Shown one piece after another: positions 1-10,602 of a stretch of 64,000 bases of DNA. The DNA lies in assembly GCA_963682055.1 (NCBI GenBank), contig OY821751.1:9300001-9364000 (forward strand), read 5' to 3'. The notes beneath the pieces are model-generated. The model was not told the DNA's origin. It ran no database searches and worked only from the letters and a program-made list of their open reading frames with translations. Each line of letters starts with the position of its first letter. The first letter of the stretch is position 1. This DNA comes from Primula veris (lineage: Eukaryota > Streptophyta > Magnoliopsida > Ericales > Primulaceae). Both the position numbers and the translations under genes were made by a program.

Positions 1-1775
1 CTAAAATCCATTCACTATCTTCTAAAGTTTCTTTTATATTCTTAGATTCTAACTGAGAAATATAACAAGCAAAGTGAACAACATTATTTCTTTTACCTCT
101 GGTTTTCATACCTGAAGCTACTTCTCCTATGACATTGTCAAGAGAATGATTTTTCTGAGTCCTTACATAGCGAGGCTTGCTAGTTGACTGAACATGAGAG
201 CTTTCTTCTTCTTCTTCAGACTCAGCAGCATTCTGGGTTTCAACCTCAGTTGCAACTGGACTTCCAACCACTGTTGGACTGCTTGTTTGCTGACTTTCTT
301 CAGTTTCATTTCTTGTCATTTCTGACCCTTCATTATCACCTGTAGTCTCATCCACATCTTTTAAGTCATCAAATATAACCAAGAAAGATCCCTTTATTAC
401 TCTTAGAATCAAATTTTCCAAGATGTTCTCTATCTCTAAGTATGTAGCAAATACACCCAAAAACTTGAAAATACTTAACATTGGGTTTTCTACCTTTCCA
501 TATTTCATAAGCAGTCATGGAAGTGCCTTTAGTAATGTAAACTCTATTAACTATATGACAGGCAGTATTAACAGCTTCAGCCCAAAATCTGTTGGCAAGT
601 TTCTTAGAATTAAGCATGACTCTAGCCATTTCCTGAATGGTTCTATTCTTTCTTTCAACTATGCCATTTTACTGTGGAGTTTTAGGAGCAGAGAACTCAT
701 GACTAATACCTAAGGAGTTGCAAAATTCTCTAAACTTACTGTTTTCAAATTCTGTTCCATGATCACTTCTGACCCTAGCAATATTACCACTGGTTGAGCC
801 TTTTTTAAGTTGGAGTTTTAAGCACAGAGTTTTAAAGAGATCAAAAGTTTCAGACTTGTCTTTTAAGAAAACTACCCAAGAGTATTTAGAGAAATCATCT
901 ACAACTACCAAAATGTACTTCTTGCCACATATACTGGCAGTTTGCATAGGACCCATTAAGTCAATATGAAGAAGTTCTAGGACTCTCTTAGTGTAGATTT
1001 GATTTGTACTTTTGTGAATACCCTTTGTTTGTTTGCCAACAGCACAATCACCACAGATACTTTGAGTTTTAGCACTAAGTTTAGGAATACCTCTTATCAA
1101 TTCTTTTTTAACCAGCTTATCTAAGGTTATGTAATTCACATGACCAAGCCTTTTATTCCAAATATCAACATTATTAGTAATAGCTTGATTACACCTATTT
1201 TGAGGCAATTCTTTTTCAGCTTTTTCAAAAACATAGCAGCTGTTTGTTGATCTAACTCCAGTCATGACCAAATCATTGTTAAGATCAGTAATTAGACACC
1301 TATCTTTGTTAAATTTAACAATCATCTTGTTGTCACATAGTTGACTAATACTAATAAGATTAGCTTTTAGTCCATCTACAAGAAAAACATCATCAATATT
1401 AGGCATTCCAGGTTTGTTTAAGGTACCTTTACCAACAATTTTACCTGTATCTCCACCTCCAAACACAACAGTGTTTCCTGTAAGATTAATGATATTTTTT
1501 AGGAAACCTGCAGTACCTGTCATGTGCTTAGAGAAACCACTGTCAAAATACCAATCATTAGAAATAACAGCATTTAAAGAGGTAATCACAGCTTTGTTAT
1601 TAGCAATTAAGGCAGATTTTTCCTTAACTTTCCAGACCCAGTGCAATTTTTTATTGACATAAGCCAACCAGTTTTTCTGAGAAATATACTTTCTGTTCCT
1701 TTTTAAATAACACTGGATTTCTAAATGACCAGATCTTTTACAGAAGTTACACAGTTTAGTTCTAAAAGTAGATTT
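1..1775 (-). pseudogene. Sirevirus protease-integrase region of pol, broken and cut by the window edge
   Basis: A second CCHC knuckle (CNFCKRSGHLEIQC) lies at about 1765-1710. Next come the protease-like WYFDSG near 1545, the integrase zinc region with its CGDC pair near 1050, and the catalytic core with HIDLMGP near 955 and RSDHGTEFEN near 770. TAA at 669-671 interrupts PQ-NGIVERKNRT just before the third catalytic acidic residue; one C-to-T change from CAA explains it. The frame resumes to 369 (IFLGYI), has another stop, then continues as an acidic, Ser/Thr-rich linker to base 1. Reverse transcriptase and RNase H would lie outside. Integrase would insert the cDNA; this copy cannot make it. 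Confidence 0.85.
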
Positions 1776-1789
1776 AACCTCAAGGTTAT

Positions 1790-3403
1790 TCAGTTTTTTC
1801 TTGGTTGCACCTGTGGTTGCAACTGTACTTCTAACATCTCTGGTTGCAACTGTACTTCTAACATATCTGGTTGCAACTGTACTTCTAACCTTATTGTTAA
1901 TAACATGAGTTTCAGCTTTAACAAGCGCTTTAACAAAGGTGGTTTTCCAGTGTTTTCATGGCCATAATAACCTAAGCCACGGTTATCTTTAGAGGCTCTA
2001 GAATAGGACAGCATGTTATCTAATTTTTCTGAGGCAGAAACATTCAGCTGTTTTATTTGCTTTTTAGTTTCAGTAAGTTCAACTAGTTGTTTGTTGAGTT
2101 ACTCAGTAAGACTTTTAACTTCATTCTTAAGATTAACATTAAGTTTGCTCAAGATCAAGGATTGCTTACTCATGCATTGATACTTTTCATAAAGGACAAG
2201 ATATTGCTGAGTAATGTTTTCATCAGAGGGTTCTTCCTCATCACTGCTATAGGTTTTAAGAGCATTTGTAACTATGGTTGAAACAGACTCATAGTCACTT
2301 TCATAAGTAGGTTCTATTTCAGTGGTTATTCCCATAAAATTAACAAAATTAGAATCATTCTCTTCATCACTGTTGCTCTCAGAATCACTATCACTGTGAG
2401 TGGTTATATAAGCATTTTTGTTCCTTTTTAAAGTATTTGCACACTCAGACTGAATGTGACCAAAACCTCTACATTCTCTGCATTGAATTTCTCTAGGCTT
2501 GTAATCTTTGTTATCCTTCTCTTTAGGATTCCACTTTCCTGTAGAATTATTATTAAACCTAGATTCTGACTTAACTTGATTATCCCTTTTCTGAAAGTTT
2601 TTATAAGTTCCAGTATCATCCTGTTTTTTCTTATAAAACTTTTTGTAAACCTTTTTAGCAAAGAAGGCTAACTGTTCTTCATCACTCATTTTTTCACAGA
2701 CATAAGGTTCAGATTTCTTAGCCTGAAATGCTATTCCCTTTTCTGGTCTCTTATGTTTGAAGAATTTTAGCTCATGAGTGCTTAGATTTCCTATAAGTTC
2801 TTCAAGTTTAAGATTATCTAAGTCTGTTGACTCTTCAATAGCAGTAAACTTAATTTCAAACCTTTCTCGAAGTGACCTTAGAGTTTTCTTAACAAGTTTA
2901 GCATCACTGTATTTTTCACCTAAGGTTCCAGCTTGATGGGCAATATGACAAATCCTGCCATTAAATTGTTCAATGGTTTCATCTTCCTCCATTCTTAAAT
3001 TTTCAAATTGAGTAGTTAACTGTTGGAGTTTAAAGGCTTTTACTTTAACAGTTCCTTCAAAAGTTACTTGCAAAATATCTCATGCCTCTTTGGCAGTTTC
3101 ACAATGAGAAATATACCTGAACACACTGAGAGTGACACCAGCAAAGATCAAGTTTATTGCTGTTGAATTTGCACTTGATTTTCTATCCTCATCAGCAGAC
3201 CATCTGTCTTCAGGCACATAAACTAGATCACCTTCACCATCAGTAACAGTTGGAGCTTCCCAACCATAAAGTACTGTTTTCCAAGCATGTTCATTTTGCT
3301 GTTTAATGAAAGATCTCATTCTGATTTTCCAAACTCCATAGTTGATTCCTCCTTCAAGCAATGGTGGTTTGTTGAATGCGTTTCCTTCCCTTATTAAGTC
3401 CAT
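1790..3403 (-). pseudogene. Sirevirus gag polyprotein region, broken
   Basis: The frame starts with MDLIREGNAFNKPP at 3403, a typical copia gag start about 46 bases after the primer-binding site. A UBN2-like gag domain follows, then a CCHC knuckle (CRECRGFGHIQSEC, near 2430-2470), an acidic Ser/Asp/Glu tract and a coiled-coil-like Lys/Leu/Asn stretch. Breaks: TGA at 3080-3082, in place of an expected Trp, and TAA at 2099-2101, in place of an expected Gln. Near 1790 the gag frame closes and the pol frame takes over, so a frameshift is likely. A nine-residue repeat, LEVQLQPxM, occurs three times at 1801-1890. Gag would form the virus-like particle in the cytoplasm. Confidence 0.85.
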
Positions 3404-3448
3404 TTTTAGCAGAACACAGGATCCACACTAAGTAAGATCTAGTGTGAC

Positions 3449-3460
3449 GCTCTGATACCA
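3449..3460 (-). other. Primer-binding site complementary to initiator tRNA-Met
   Basis: The minus strand reads TGGTATCAGAGC, the standard 12-base match to the 3' end of plant initiator tRNA-Met used by Ty1/copia elements, two bases inside the LTR end. It fixes the orientation of the element. Confidence 0.9.
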
Positions 3461-3462
3461 AT

Positions 3463-4683
3463 TGAAATTCATATCCGCTATTCTAGTTGCAGTTTTGTAG
3501 TTAGGTTCCAAGTGATGTTGCAACCACAGTTGGAACCTAAGTAAAAATAATGGACAAAACTGAATAAAGTTAAATGTACTTGAAATAAATCACACGCACA
3601 TTTAACAACGGAGTTCACCTAACTAGCCTACGTCTCCGGGACACTTACCCAGATTATGATATTATAAAAAGCTTACAATATACGATTCAAGTCTTAATGA
3701 AAAACTCTCAAACTCCCTCTAGATTTTTCTGCCTATTTCTATATTGCTCCTACTCTATAACTATCACTTATAAATAAATGGCATCCCACCATTGTTTTCT
3801 TTTTAAAGCTCACCGTGTATTCTCTCAAGAATGGGTTCTTTATAATTTAGAACACACAAACTTTTACAAGCTAAGTTATCAACTATATAAGCAAGTAAAA
3901 ACAATCTTCTATCTTCAATGTCTTTTGTGATTGTTTTTGACTTTCTTGATTGGCTTCAATCTTTCCAAGCATTACGTGATTCTTCAGCGTGGATTGACTC
4001 CAATCATCATTGGTTGATACCTGTTTAATAACAAGCTTGATAGTAGGAGTTAGTCTTTTCCTATAACAAGGAAACATATAAAAAGACAATATCTTTTAAA
4101 GATAATATCTTTAAATATACATATGAAACATTAACTCCATATTTCATTCAATCTTAAACATATCATACTGAATTGATAAGGAACAAAGATTGAAACAAGT
4201 GATAAGGATTTGCATAAGAATAGAGATATAGATTTATCTATGTAAAGGAAACATAACTAATCTCTTTATATCTTTTAGGAAATCTTTCCTTACCACTTTG
4301 ATATTCTCAATAAACGCATACTAAATCTTTAGGATCATATGAGAATATATCCTGCATACTTTTAAAACAAATAATTATCATTAAAGAATAGTTATGCAGA
4401 TTTACAGAACAAGACAGAGTCCTGCAGAACAGCAGGTTGGAACTGTGGTTGCAACTGAGGTTGCAACATTACTTGAAACCATCAACGCTGTCTTAGCAGG
4501 TTGCAACTGAGGTTGCAACATTACTTGAAACCTATCAACACTTGTCTTAATAGGTTGTAACTGAGGTTGCAACATTGTTTGAAACCTATCAACTCTGTCT
4601 TAGTTCATAATAAACAGATAGGATTATTTAGTGAAAACCATTAGACAACAAATAGAATTTAGACCACAAATCTGGTCCTAACA
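3463..4683 (-). repeat. 5' LTR of the Sirevirus element
   Basis: About 1.22 kb bounded by TG at 3463 and CA at 4683 as read on the plus strand, that is TG...CA on either strand. It directly abuts the tRNA-Met primer-binding site on one side and an interrupted gypsy gag frame on the other. The part near 4430-4600 consists of direct repeats rich in GTTGCAAC. The length is normal for Sirevirus LTRs. The right edge rests on the break in the gypsy frame and on TGTTAGGACC at the minus-strand start. Confidence 0.8.
4430..4600 (-). repeat. Direct repeats in the Sirevirus LTR
   Basis: Three copies of a unit of about 65 bp, each containing GGTTGCAACTGAGGTTGCAA or a close variant followed by a stretch ending in CTTGAAACC. 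The same GTTGCAAC word recurs at 241-275, 1801-1890 and 3510-3535 of this element. Confidence 0.75.
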
Positions 4684-5516
4684 CGTTGCTTGTTGCATGT
4701 TTCTACGAAATGAGCTACATGTTGCTTTGGATTTCCTTTACCATTGAATTGCTGAAATCTTGGGGGTTGATATCCCGCAGGCATTTTCAAGCGCTCTATC
4801 CCCCTGCTGTAAGGCTTGACATAGCTTAATGAGGAATGTGTCACTTCTTCGTAGCGTCCCTTAACGGTGCCAAGTATGAAATCCTTCAGTTGATCAACAT
4901 GAATTGAACCATCAGGAAGAACCTCTATGTTTTTTCTCTTCCCTTTGTCTTTGATTGAAGATCCTTCGACTTCGAATGGTTTCTCTTCATTTACAATGGT
5001 TTCACTAGTCTGTGCCAGGAATTCCACCTTATTCATTAACATTGCAAATTGGGTATCTCGCTCTGTTGTTGCCTTCACGAGACCTTCTAGAGTTTTTGTT
5101 AGGATGGAAACTTGTTCTTCCAATGCCAATGTATTTGTAGTCATGGCCGACATAATAGTTGAGTCAGAAGATCACGGGCTGTTAAGTGGAGACTCCGAGT
5201 TTGAAGCAGTGACCCCATCTTTTTCATTGCCCTCTTGTTCACCTTTGCCTAGTTGTTCATATATGAATTTCGCAGCAGATTTTCCATCATGAGTGAGAGC
5301 CTCTTGAGGTCGTATGCGTAGGTACTCTGCTGAGTTTAAGTTGCCCCCAAGTTCGATGCCTTCCGCGTGAGTTGGAGTTTCCATTGGTTGATTTAATGCT
5401 TGAGTGTCGGAAGACTTGTTGCTTCGAGTTCTGGTGTAGACGCTTGAAATCGTCCTCTTCTCGCCGATTAAGGAAGAATCTTCAATTACTTTGGAGGAGT
5501 CTTTCTTTGGAGCCAT
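4684..5516 (-). pseudogene. Retand/Tat-type Ty3/gypsy gag, truncated by the Sirevirus insertion
   Basis: The minus-strand frame starts at MAPKKDSS (5516) and runs into the Sirevirus LTR. It carries a basic, low-complexity N-terminus and a coiled-coil-like stretch near 5150-5040. Then come GYQPPRFQQFNGKGNPKQH and HFVETCN, the hallmark start of the retrotransposon gag domain in Tat/Retand elements. A TGA at 5172-5174 interrupts the frame and can be explained by CGA to TGA. The frame ends abruptly at 4684 where the Sirevirus LTR begins, so the rest of this element should lie before base 1. Confidence 0.8.
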
Positions 5517-5568
5517 CAAATTGTTGCTTAACTTGATTTGATGAAGAGAAGAGATGAAAGGCAGAGAA

Positions 5569-5586
5569 GTCCCACCGGGTGTGCCA
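5569..5586 (-). other. Probable primer-binding site of the gypsy element
   Basis: The minus strand reads TGGCACACCCGGTGGGAC a few bases inside the LTR end. The position and the TGGC start fit a tRNA 3' end match as used by Tat/Retand elements. I cannot say which tRNA. Confidence 0.55.
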
Positions 5587-5809
5587 AAATTTGTTTCACA
5601 CAAATTTTCACCGAGTGCTGAAGACAGGAAAAATGAATGCGAAGCAAAGTAAATTTTATTTATCAATTAATTTGCGGGTACAATCTCTGATAATTTCTAA
5701 AAGAAAATATAGAAATGAAAGTCCTTTGATTCTCCTCTTCGAACAATTCGTAATGGCTCGAAATGCTGTTGTAGACTCTTTGATGATTTTTGTTGAATTT
5801 GCTGAACTT

Positions 5810-6700
5810 GAGTAGAATTCTTCAGATTAGATGAAGAACTTTGTAGTTTTGTTGATGTCGTTGATGATCTTGATGCTCTTCAGATTTGGTGAAGAACTTG
5901 GAGATTTTGATCTAGAGAAACGTGTTTTTGCCTTTGTGTAGTCGTTTCTGAAGATCGAATGTCGGTTTGTTGTAGATTTCTTGGGTGGAGTTCTTCAGAT
6001 TTGTTGAAGAACTTTGAAGACTTTGATTTGCAGAAACGTCTTGCTTATTGCTTGTAGTCGTTCCTGAAGATCGAATGCCGATTTGTTGCAGAACTTCTTT
6101 AGATTTGGTGAAGAACTTTGAAGACTTTGATTTGCAGAAACGTCTTGCATATTCTTTGTAGTTGTTTCTGAAGATCGAAGGCAGATTTGTTGTAGGAGTT
6201 CTTCAGATTTGGGAAGAAACTTTGAAGACTTTGATTTGCAGAAACGTCTTGCTTATTCTTTGTAGTTGTTCCTGAAGATCGAAGGCAGATTTGTTGTAGG
6301 AGTTCTTCAGATTTGGGGAAGAAACTTTGAAGACTTTGATTTGCAGAAACGTCTTGCTTGCTGCTTTTAGACGTTCTTGAAGATCGAATGCCAAGTTTAT
6401 TGCAGATTTGTTGCAGACTTTGAAGGCGTTCGTTGAGGCCGGAGTGTGCAGAATTTCTTTAGATTTGGTGAATAACTTTGAAGACTTTGATTTGCATAAA
6501 CGTCTTGCTTATTGCTTGTAGTCGTTCCTGAAGATTGAAGGCAGATTTGTTGTATGAGTTCTTCAGATTTGGGGAAGAGGTTGAAGATTTTGATCCGTAG
6601 AAACTCCTTGCTTGCTGCTTTTAGACGTTCTTGAAGATCGAATGCCAAGTTTATTGCAGATTTGTTGCAGACTTTGAAGGCGTTCGTTGAGGCCGGAGTG
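5810..6700 (-). repeat. Tandem repeats of about 100-120 bp inside the gypsy LTR
   Basis: About eight degenerate copies of a unit containing CTTCAGATTTGG-GAAGAA, then CTTTGAAGACTTTGATTTGC and AAACGTCTTGCTTA. Copies start near 5819, 5878, 5995, 6098, 6202, 6304, 6448 and 6560. A segment with GATCGAATGCCAAGTTTATT is itself duplicated at about 6380 and 6640. Confidence 0.82.
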
Positions 6701-6875
6701 TGCAGAGCTTCCCCTAGGAGTTGATTCCCTGACGTTTGTGGAGGAGCGGAGCGGATTCCCTGGCGGACGTGCAGGAGCGGAGCAGATTCCCTGGCATCTG
6801 TGGAGGAGCTTCTCTCTCTCTAGTCTTGAAGACTTTTTGATGTTTGATTGTGAGAATTATGTCACCCCCACCCCT

Positions 6876-6884
6876 CTATTTATA
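6876..6884 (-). promoter_or_regulatory. TATA box in the gypsy LTR
   Basis: The minus strand reads TATAAATAG, followed by a GC-rich stretch and the repeat-rich R/U5 side. The spacing is typical of an LTR promoter. Transcription would run leftward into gag. Confidence 0.5.
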
Positions 6885-7252
6885 GCTTTTGGGGTGGGCT
6901 TTTAATTTAATTGCAAGGCCACCTCCTCAAGTTTGGGCTCATTATCATATATGACCAACACTTGTCATTTGATTTAAATTTAGTATTTGTGGTTTAGAAA
7001 CATTTTAATGAGTTCTATAATTTTAAGAAACTCTTTGTTTGCTCCATACTAAATGACTTTTAACAAAATAAATACTTTTATTTTATTTTAATTTACTATC
7101 TTAATTTTATATGATAGTAAATTATAATTTCTTTTCTTTTAAATTACTAATAACTTCTTTTCTATTTAAATTTCGAAATTAGTAATCAATTTAATTTTGT
7201 TTAAAAAGACACGTGGCGTATTTTTAATAACCGTAAATTTTACGTGTCAACA

Positions 7253-7689
7253 GGTGGCGGAGCTAGAAGATCACGTCAGTGGGTCATATTTCAAATTAAA
7301 ATTAACTAAAGGCAACATAAAATACATTTTTTTTCTCAAATATATTCAGAGAATTTTTTTTTACTACATCAAGAAACTAAACACTAGAAAATCATTGAGT
7401 TAATTATTTATTTATTTTCCTTTTTCACTCCAATAATTCACGTAAACAATATTTATACTCAAATCTTTGAATAATCAACATATTTAATTGGGCTCAAAGT
7501 CATTTTTAATTTATTTTTTAGAATAATTAGGGTATATTTAACTGTCTATCATTTATGTTGACCATCTCTTACCTTAAAGATTATGGAGTTTGATATAAAA
7601 AGATAAGAAATGAGCTTAAAGATGTAAACAATTGGTTCGGTTTGGTTTTGACCAAAAAAAAATTATCAGAACCGAACCAAACCATCTTG
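7253..7689. other. AT-rich flank of the gypsy LTR, no gene seen
   Basis: It begins with GGTGGCGGAGCTAGAAGATC, which resembles the end of common plant hAT-like elements; no partner end was found. At 7632-7682 a short imperfect inverted repeat (GGTTCGGTTTGGTTTT and AGAACCGAACCAAACC) is present. No open frame is convincing. Confidence 0.4.
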
Positions 7690-9145
7690 TCGACCGATTA
7701 TGTACTTTCTACGATTGTGTATGCACTTTTTACGATTGTGTATGCACTTTATACGATTGTGTAGACACTTTAAAATGCATACTTATTCTCGTTTTTAGTC
7801 ATCGATATATGTCACCAAAGTTTCAAGAACCTCTAACAAGGTCGACGGAGCTCCAGCAAATTGCATACACAATTATGGAAATTGCATACACATTATTGAA
7901 CGCGTTAATTATGGTTAAAGGACCTAACTTTTGGTCAATTTTAAGATTGTTGACTCAAGTTTTAAAATTTCCGTTTTAGTGACCTAAATTTATAATTTGA
8001 TATATTTTAATGACCCGTCATTACATTTTTTTGGATGAAAACCGTTTTGAAGTTTCAATTTGGTCCGTATAGTTTAAAATTTTACGATAAACGTTTAAAA
8101 ATAATAGAAATTATACACTTATATAAACACACTTAAATTATAAACTTAAAATATGTGTTTAAGTGAGTGTTTAAGTGGGTTGCACAATTAGCAAATAAAA
8201 TGAATAGAAATATTGAACATCATATGAATAGTATTAGTTGAGATGATATACATAGATCTTTACAAAACTAATGAATTGAAAGGATAATTACTAACAATTA
8301 AATTTTAATAATTTATCATTTTTTTATTTCTTCACGTATAATTAAATATATAGAATAATGTCAAAAATTGTTAATATCATCCTACATAAATAAATTTGGA
8401 TCTAATAAACCCAATTTTGTATGGGTTAGAATCTAATTATATTTTATTTTATTTTAGCATAAGACTAATCAATAAAAAAAATTATATCTCTTTAATAAGT
8501 TTAATAATGAAATTACATAGCCAAAAAAAAAACGATTTAACTTATATTTATTAGTTTGTAGCACGTTGTTTGATAATTTTATATCATTTTTAAATTTGTA
8601 TTTTTAAAACTTTTTTTTTCAATTTACATATAAAAATGTAACTTCCAATTGATAATTTTATAAGATTTCATATAAATGTTTTTATATAAGTGTGCTATTT
8701 GTATAATTTTTAAGCGTTTATCATAAAATTTTAAATTATACGGATCAAATTGAAACTTCAAAACGGTTTCCATTCAAAAAGTGTAACGGCGGATCACTAA
8801 AATAAATCAAAATATAAATTTACGTCACTAAAACGAAATTGTTAAAAGTTGGGTTATCAATCCTAAAATTGGCCAAAACACATGTCATCAAACTATAATT
8901 AACCCTTATTGAACTGCATAAATAATAGTTGAAAGTGCATACACAATAAATTAATGTGTATAAACAATCGTGAACTATATAAACAATCGTATAAAGTGCA
9001 TACACAATCATGAAATGTGTATACACAATAGTAGAAATTGCATGCACAATAATGTAAAAGTGCATACACAGTAATGTAAAGTGCATACACATTTGTAAAC
9101 TGTACATACACACTCGCAGAAAGTGCATACATAATAATTTATTTA
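7690..9145. mobile_element. Long-inverted-repeat (foldback or MULE-type) non-autonomous element
   Basis: The arm at about 7690-8125 is the reverse complement, with scattered mismatches, of about 8690-9145. Matching blocks include AAACCGTTTTGAAGTTTCAA (8039-8058) and its complement near 8750, and CGTTTTAGTGAC (7972) against 8824. The outer parts of both arms carry short direct repeats of the form ACGATTGTGTATGCACTTT. The loop (8126-8690) is AT-rich and non-coding. Exact ends and target duplication were not resolved. Open frames here are repeat artefacts. Confidence 0.72.
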
Positions 9146-9430
9146 GAGTGGAGTGTGGTTGTTTATAAAACAAATTACATTTTTTTTAGTATTTTTTGTC
9201 TTTTTAAATTTTGTCTTTTAAAAAAAAATAGTTTTAGTTATGAACGGGACTAGAAATTAAATAAGTTTATGTGGCAGACTATAACTTAAATAAGTTCAGT
9301 TTTTTGGAGAACAATTACTCAACACATTTCGTCTATGGGCAATAACACAAGTCTATGGGAAGCCCAAAGTAGTTTGATCCCAAAATATTTATGGGCTCTG
9401 ACATTATTTTTTGAGGCCAGGAGTTTGTTT
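9146..9430. other. AT-rich spacer, no gene seen
   Basis: A low-complexity, poly-A/T-rich stretch between the inverted-repeat element and the P450 relic. No recognisable coding or repeat structure. Confidence 0.4.
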
Positions 9431-9894
9431 TTATTCCGTCTGTAGTATCCAGGATAGTTCCCCTTCATGTGATGATTGTAGGGCCGGTCTGGTGACTTTT
9501 TACACCTAAACCGTAAATTTTTTGGACGCTTGTTTATCTTTGTTCGAGAAATTCATACCGTGCGTAAAAAAAACATATTTTTTTTTATAAAATCTGAATT
9601 ATGTCGTAACAAAGCATAACATTGTATTTTATGTTACATAAAATAGACCATCAAATAAAATAACGACTTTGTTCTGGAAAAAAAACTTTTTATAAAAAAA
9701 ATTGCGCCTATTCAGAGGCTGGAGCCTAAGCTACTTGGCTTTATTTGGCTTAGGCCAAAAGCAGCCCTTGATGATTGGTTTGCTTTTAAACTTATTTTAC
9801 TGGAAACTTGAAGGTGGAATCCAGGAATCATAGCCGAGGAGCTCGATATGAAGGAGAATTTTGGGTTCATTTTACAAAAGGCTGAACGTCGTCG
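9431..9894 (+). pseudogene. CYP76-type cytochrome P450 relic (3' end only), split by a hAT element
   Basis: Bases 9771-9894 translate, with one frameshift near 9815, as MIGLLLNLFYWKLEG, then ELDMKENFGFILQKAE. This is the P450 C-terminus after the heme loop and matches the equivalent part of the CYP76-type pseudogene at 15000-15100. Left of the inserted element, 9431-9478 has a degraded stretch resembling the end of the heme-binding loop (CCAGGA for Pro-Gly, followed by a hydrophobic stretch). No upstream exons were seen. It is a dead fragment, probably an old tandem duplicate of the 12-15 kb gene. Confidence 0.72.
9479..9769. mobile_element. Small non-autonomous hAT element with 8-bp target duplication
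   Basis: It begins TAGGGCCGG and ends GCAGCCCTT (inverted complement AAGGGCTGC). GATGATTG lies on both sides (9471-9478 and 9770-9777), and the match extends to TGATGATTG. An 8-bp duplication with short TIRs fits the hAT superfamily. Removing it brings the two P450 fragments together. Confidence 0.72.
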
Positions 9895-10592
9895 TCTACG
9901 CATCGTTCTTATTCATATTTTAAATGCAGTAATATTTCTTAGTAATAATTTATGTATATTGATATGATTGTTCCCATCATGTTCAAGAGTTCCTAAATCG
10001 CTGACACTCACAACTTTTATTTATTTATTTTTTGTAACTGAAATATTTTCAAATTTACCTGAAGTTGGTTACGAAATATACCTAGAGTATAGGACCTGCT
10101 AATGAGAAACACAGAAGTTCATCAAAGGAGTTAGATGATAACATTTGGCAATCTCAATGGCTTACAAACATGATAGTGAATATATAGTTTTAAGCAAGAA
10201 TATATGATAAAGAAAAAACTCTTCAGGGTATATAAGAAAGGTTATCCAAAACATGGTTTCACAAATTTTTCAAAAGCCTTACTAAAGATGGACTTAAAAA
10301 AGTAAGGAGATAAATATAATGAGGTTAATGTAATAATTTTAGTGTTTCTGGTCTGCAAATATTCATTCAACATATATACTTATTAGATAAGCAAGGAACT
10401 ATTTGAAAGACGGTCTTCTTCTTTTTTTTATGTCATTTTTTTAATGCAAATTTTGTGATGCATTTTTTTGATGTGAAAACTCGTGACTTGTGATGAATTA
10501 ATTCTGAAGCATTTTTGCCACTCTCTTGAAAGGTTGTAGCCTAGCTTGGATATTATAGATTGAAAATTCTCACGTAGGATCTCATGCATATG
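9895..10592. other. Intergenic AT-rich DNA
   Basis: No gene, repeat array or recognisable element end was seen between the P450 relic and the TIR element at 10603. Confidence 0.4.
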
Positions 10593-10602
10593 TTAAAAGT
10601 AT

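Larger units (their letters stand above)
1..4683 (-). mobile_element. Sirevirus-type Ty1/copia retrotransposon, 5' LTR and gag-pol part (continues beyond window)
   Basis: On the minus strand the order is LTR (4683-3463), primer-binding site, gag, protease and integrase, with the rest of pol lying before base 1. Ty1/copia identity follows from integrase preceding reverse transcriptase and from the integrase wording. The Sirevirus lineage is inferred from the long gag with a CCHC knuckle and the WYFDSG and HIDLMGP motifs. The element sits inside the gag frame of a gypsy element (4684-5516), so it is the younger of the two. Coding parts carry several stops, so this copy is inactive. The other LTR lies outside the window, so LTR divergence cannot be assessed. 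Confidence 0.88.
5592..7252 (-). repeat. LTR of the Ty3/gypsy (Retand-like) element
   Basis: About 1.66 kb, TG at 5592 and CA at 7252. On the minus strand it begins TGTTGACACG, a common plant gypsy LTR start, and ends just before the primer-binding site. It contains a TATA box on the minus strand and a block of roughly 100-bp tandem repeats. The five bases after 7252 are GGTGG; the partner target-site copy is outside the window. Confidence 0.72.

Noticed and set aside
3449..3460. tRNA-Met gene fragment
   Set aside because: Only the 12-base complement used as retrotransposon primer site is present; no tRNA body.
6203..6648. Repeated minus-strand frames (MAFDLQERLKAASK)
   Set aside because: They come from LTR tandem repeats and are unlike any known protein.
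8820..9173. Minus-strand open frames with Cys/His/Tyr-rich repeats
   Set aside because: They arise from translation of the GTGTATGCAC repeats in the inverted-repeat element.
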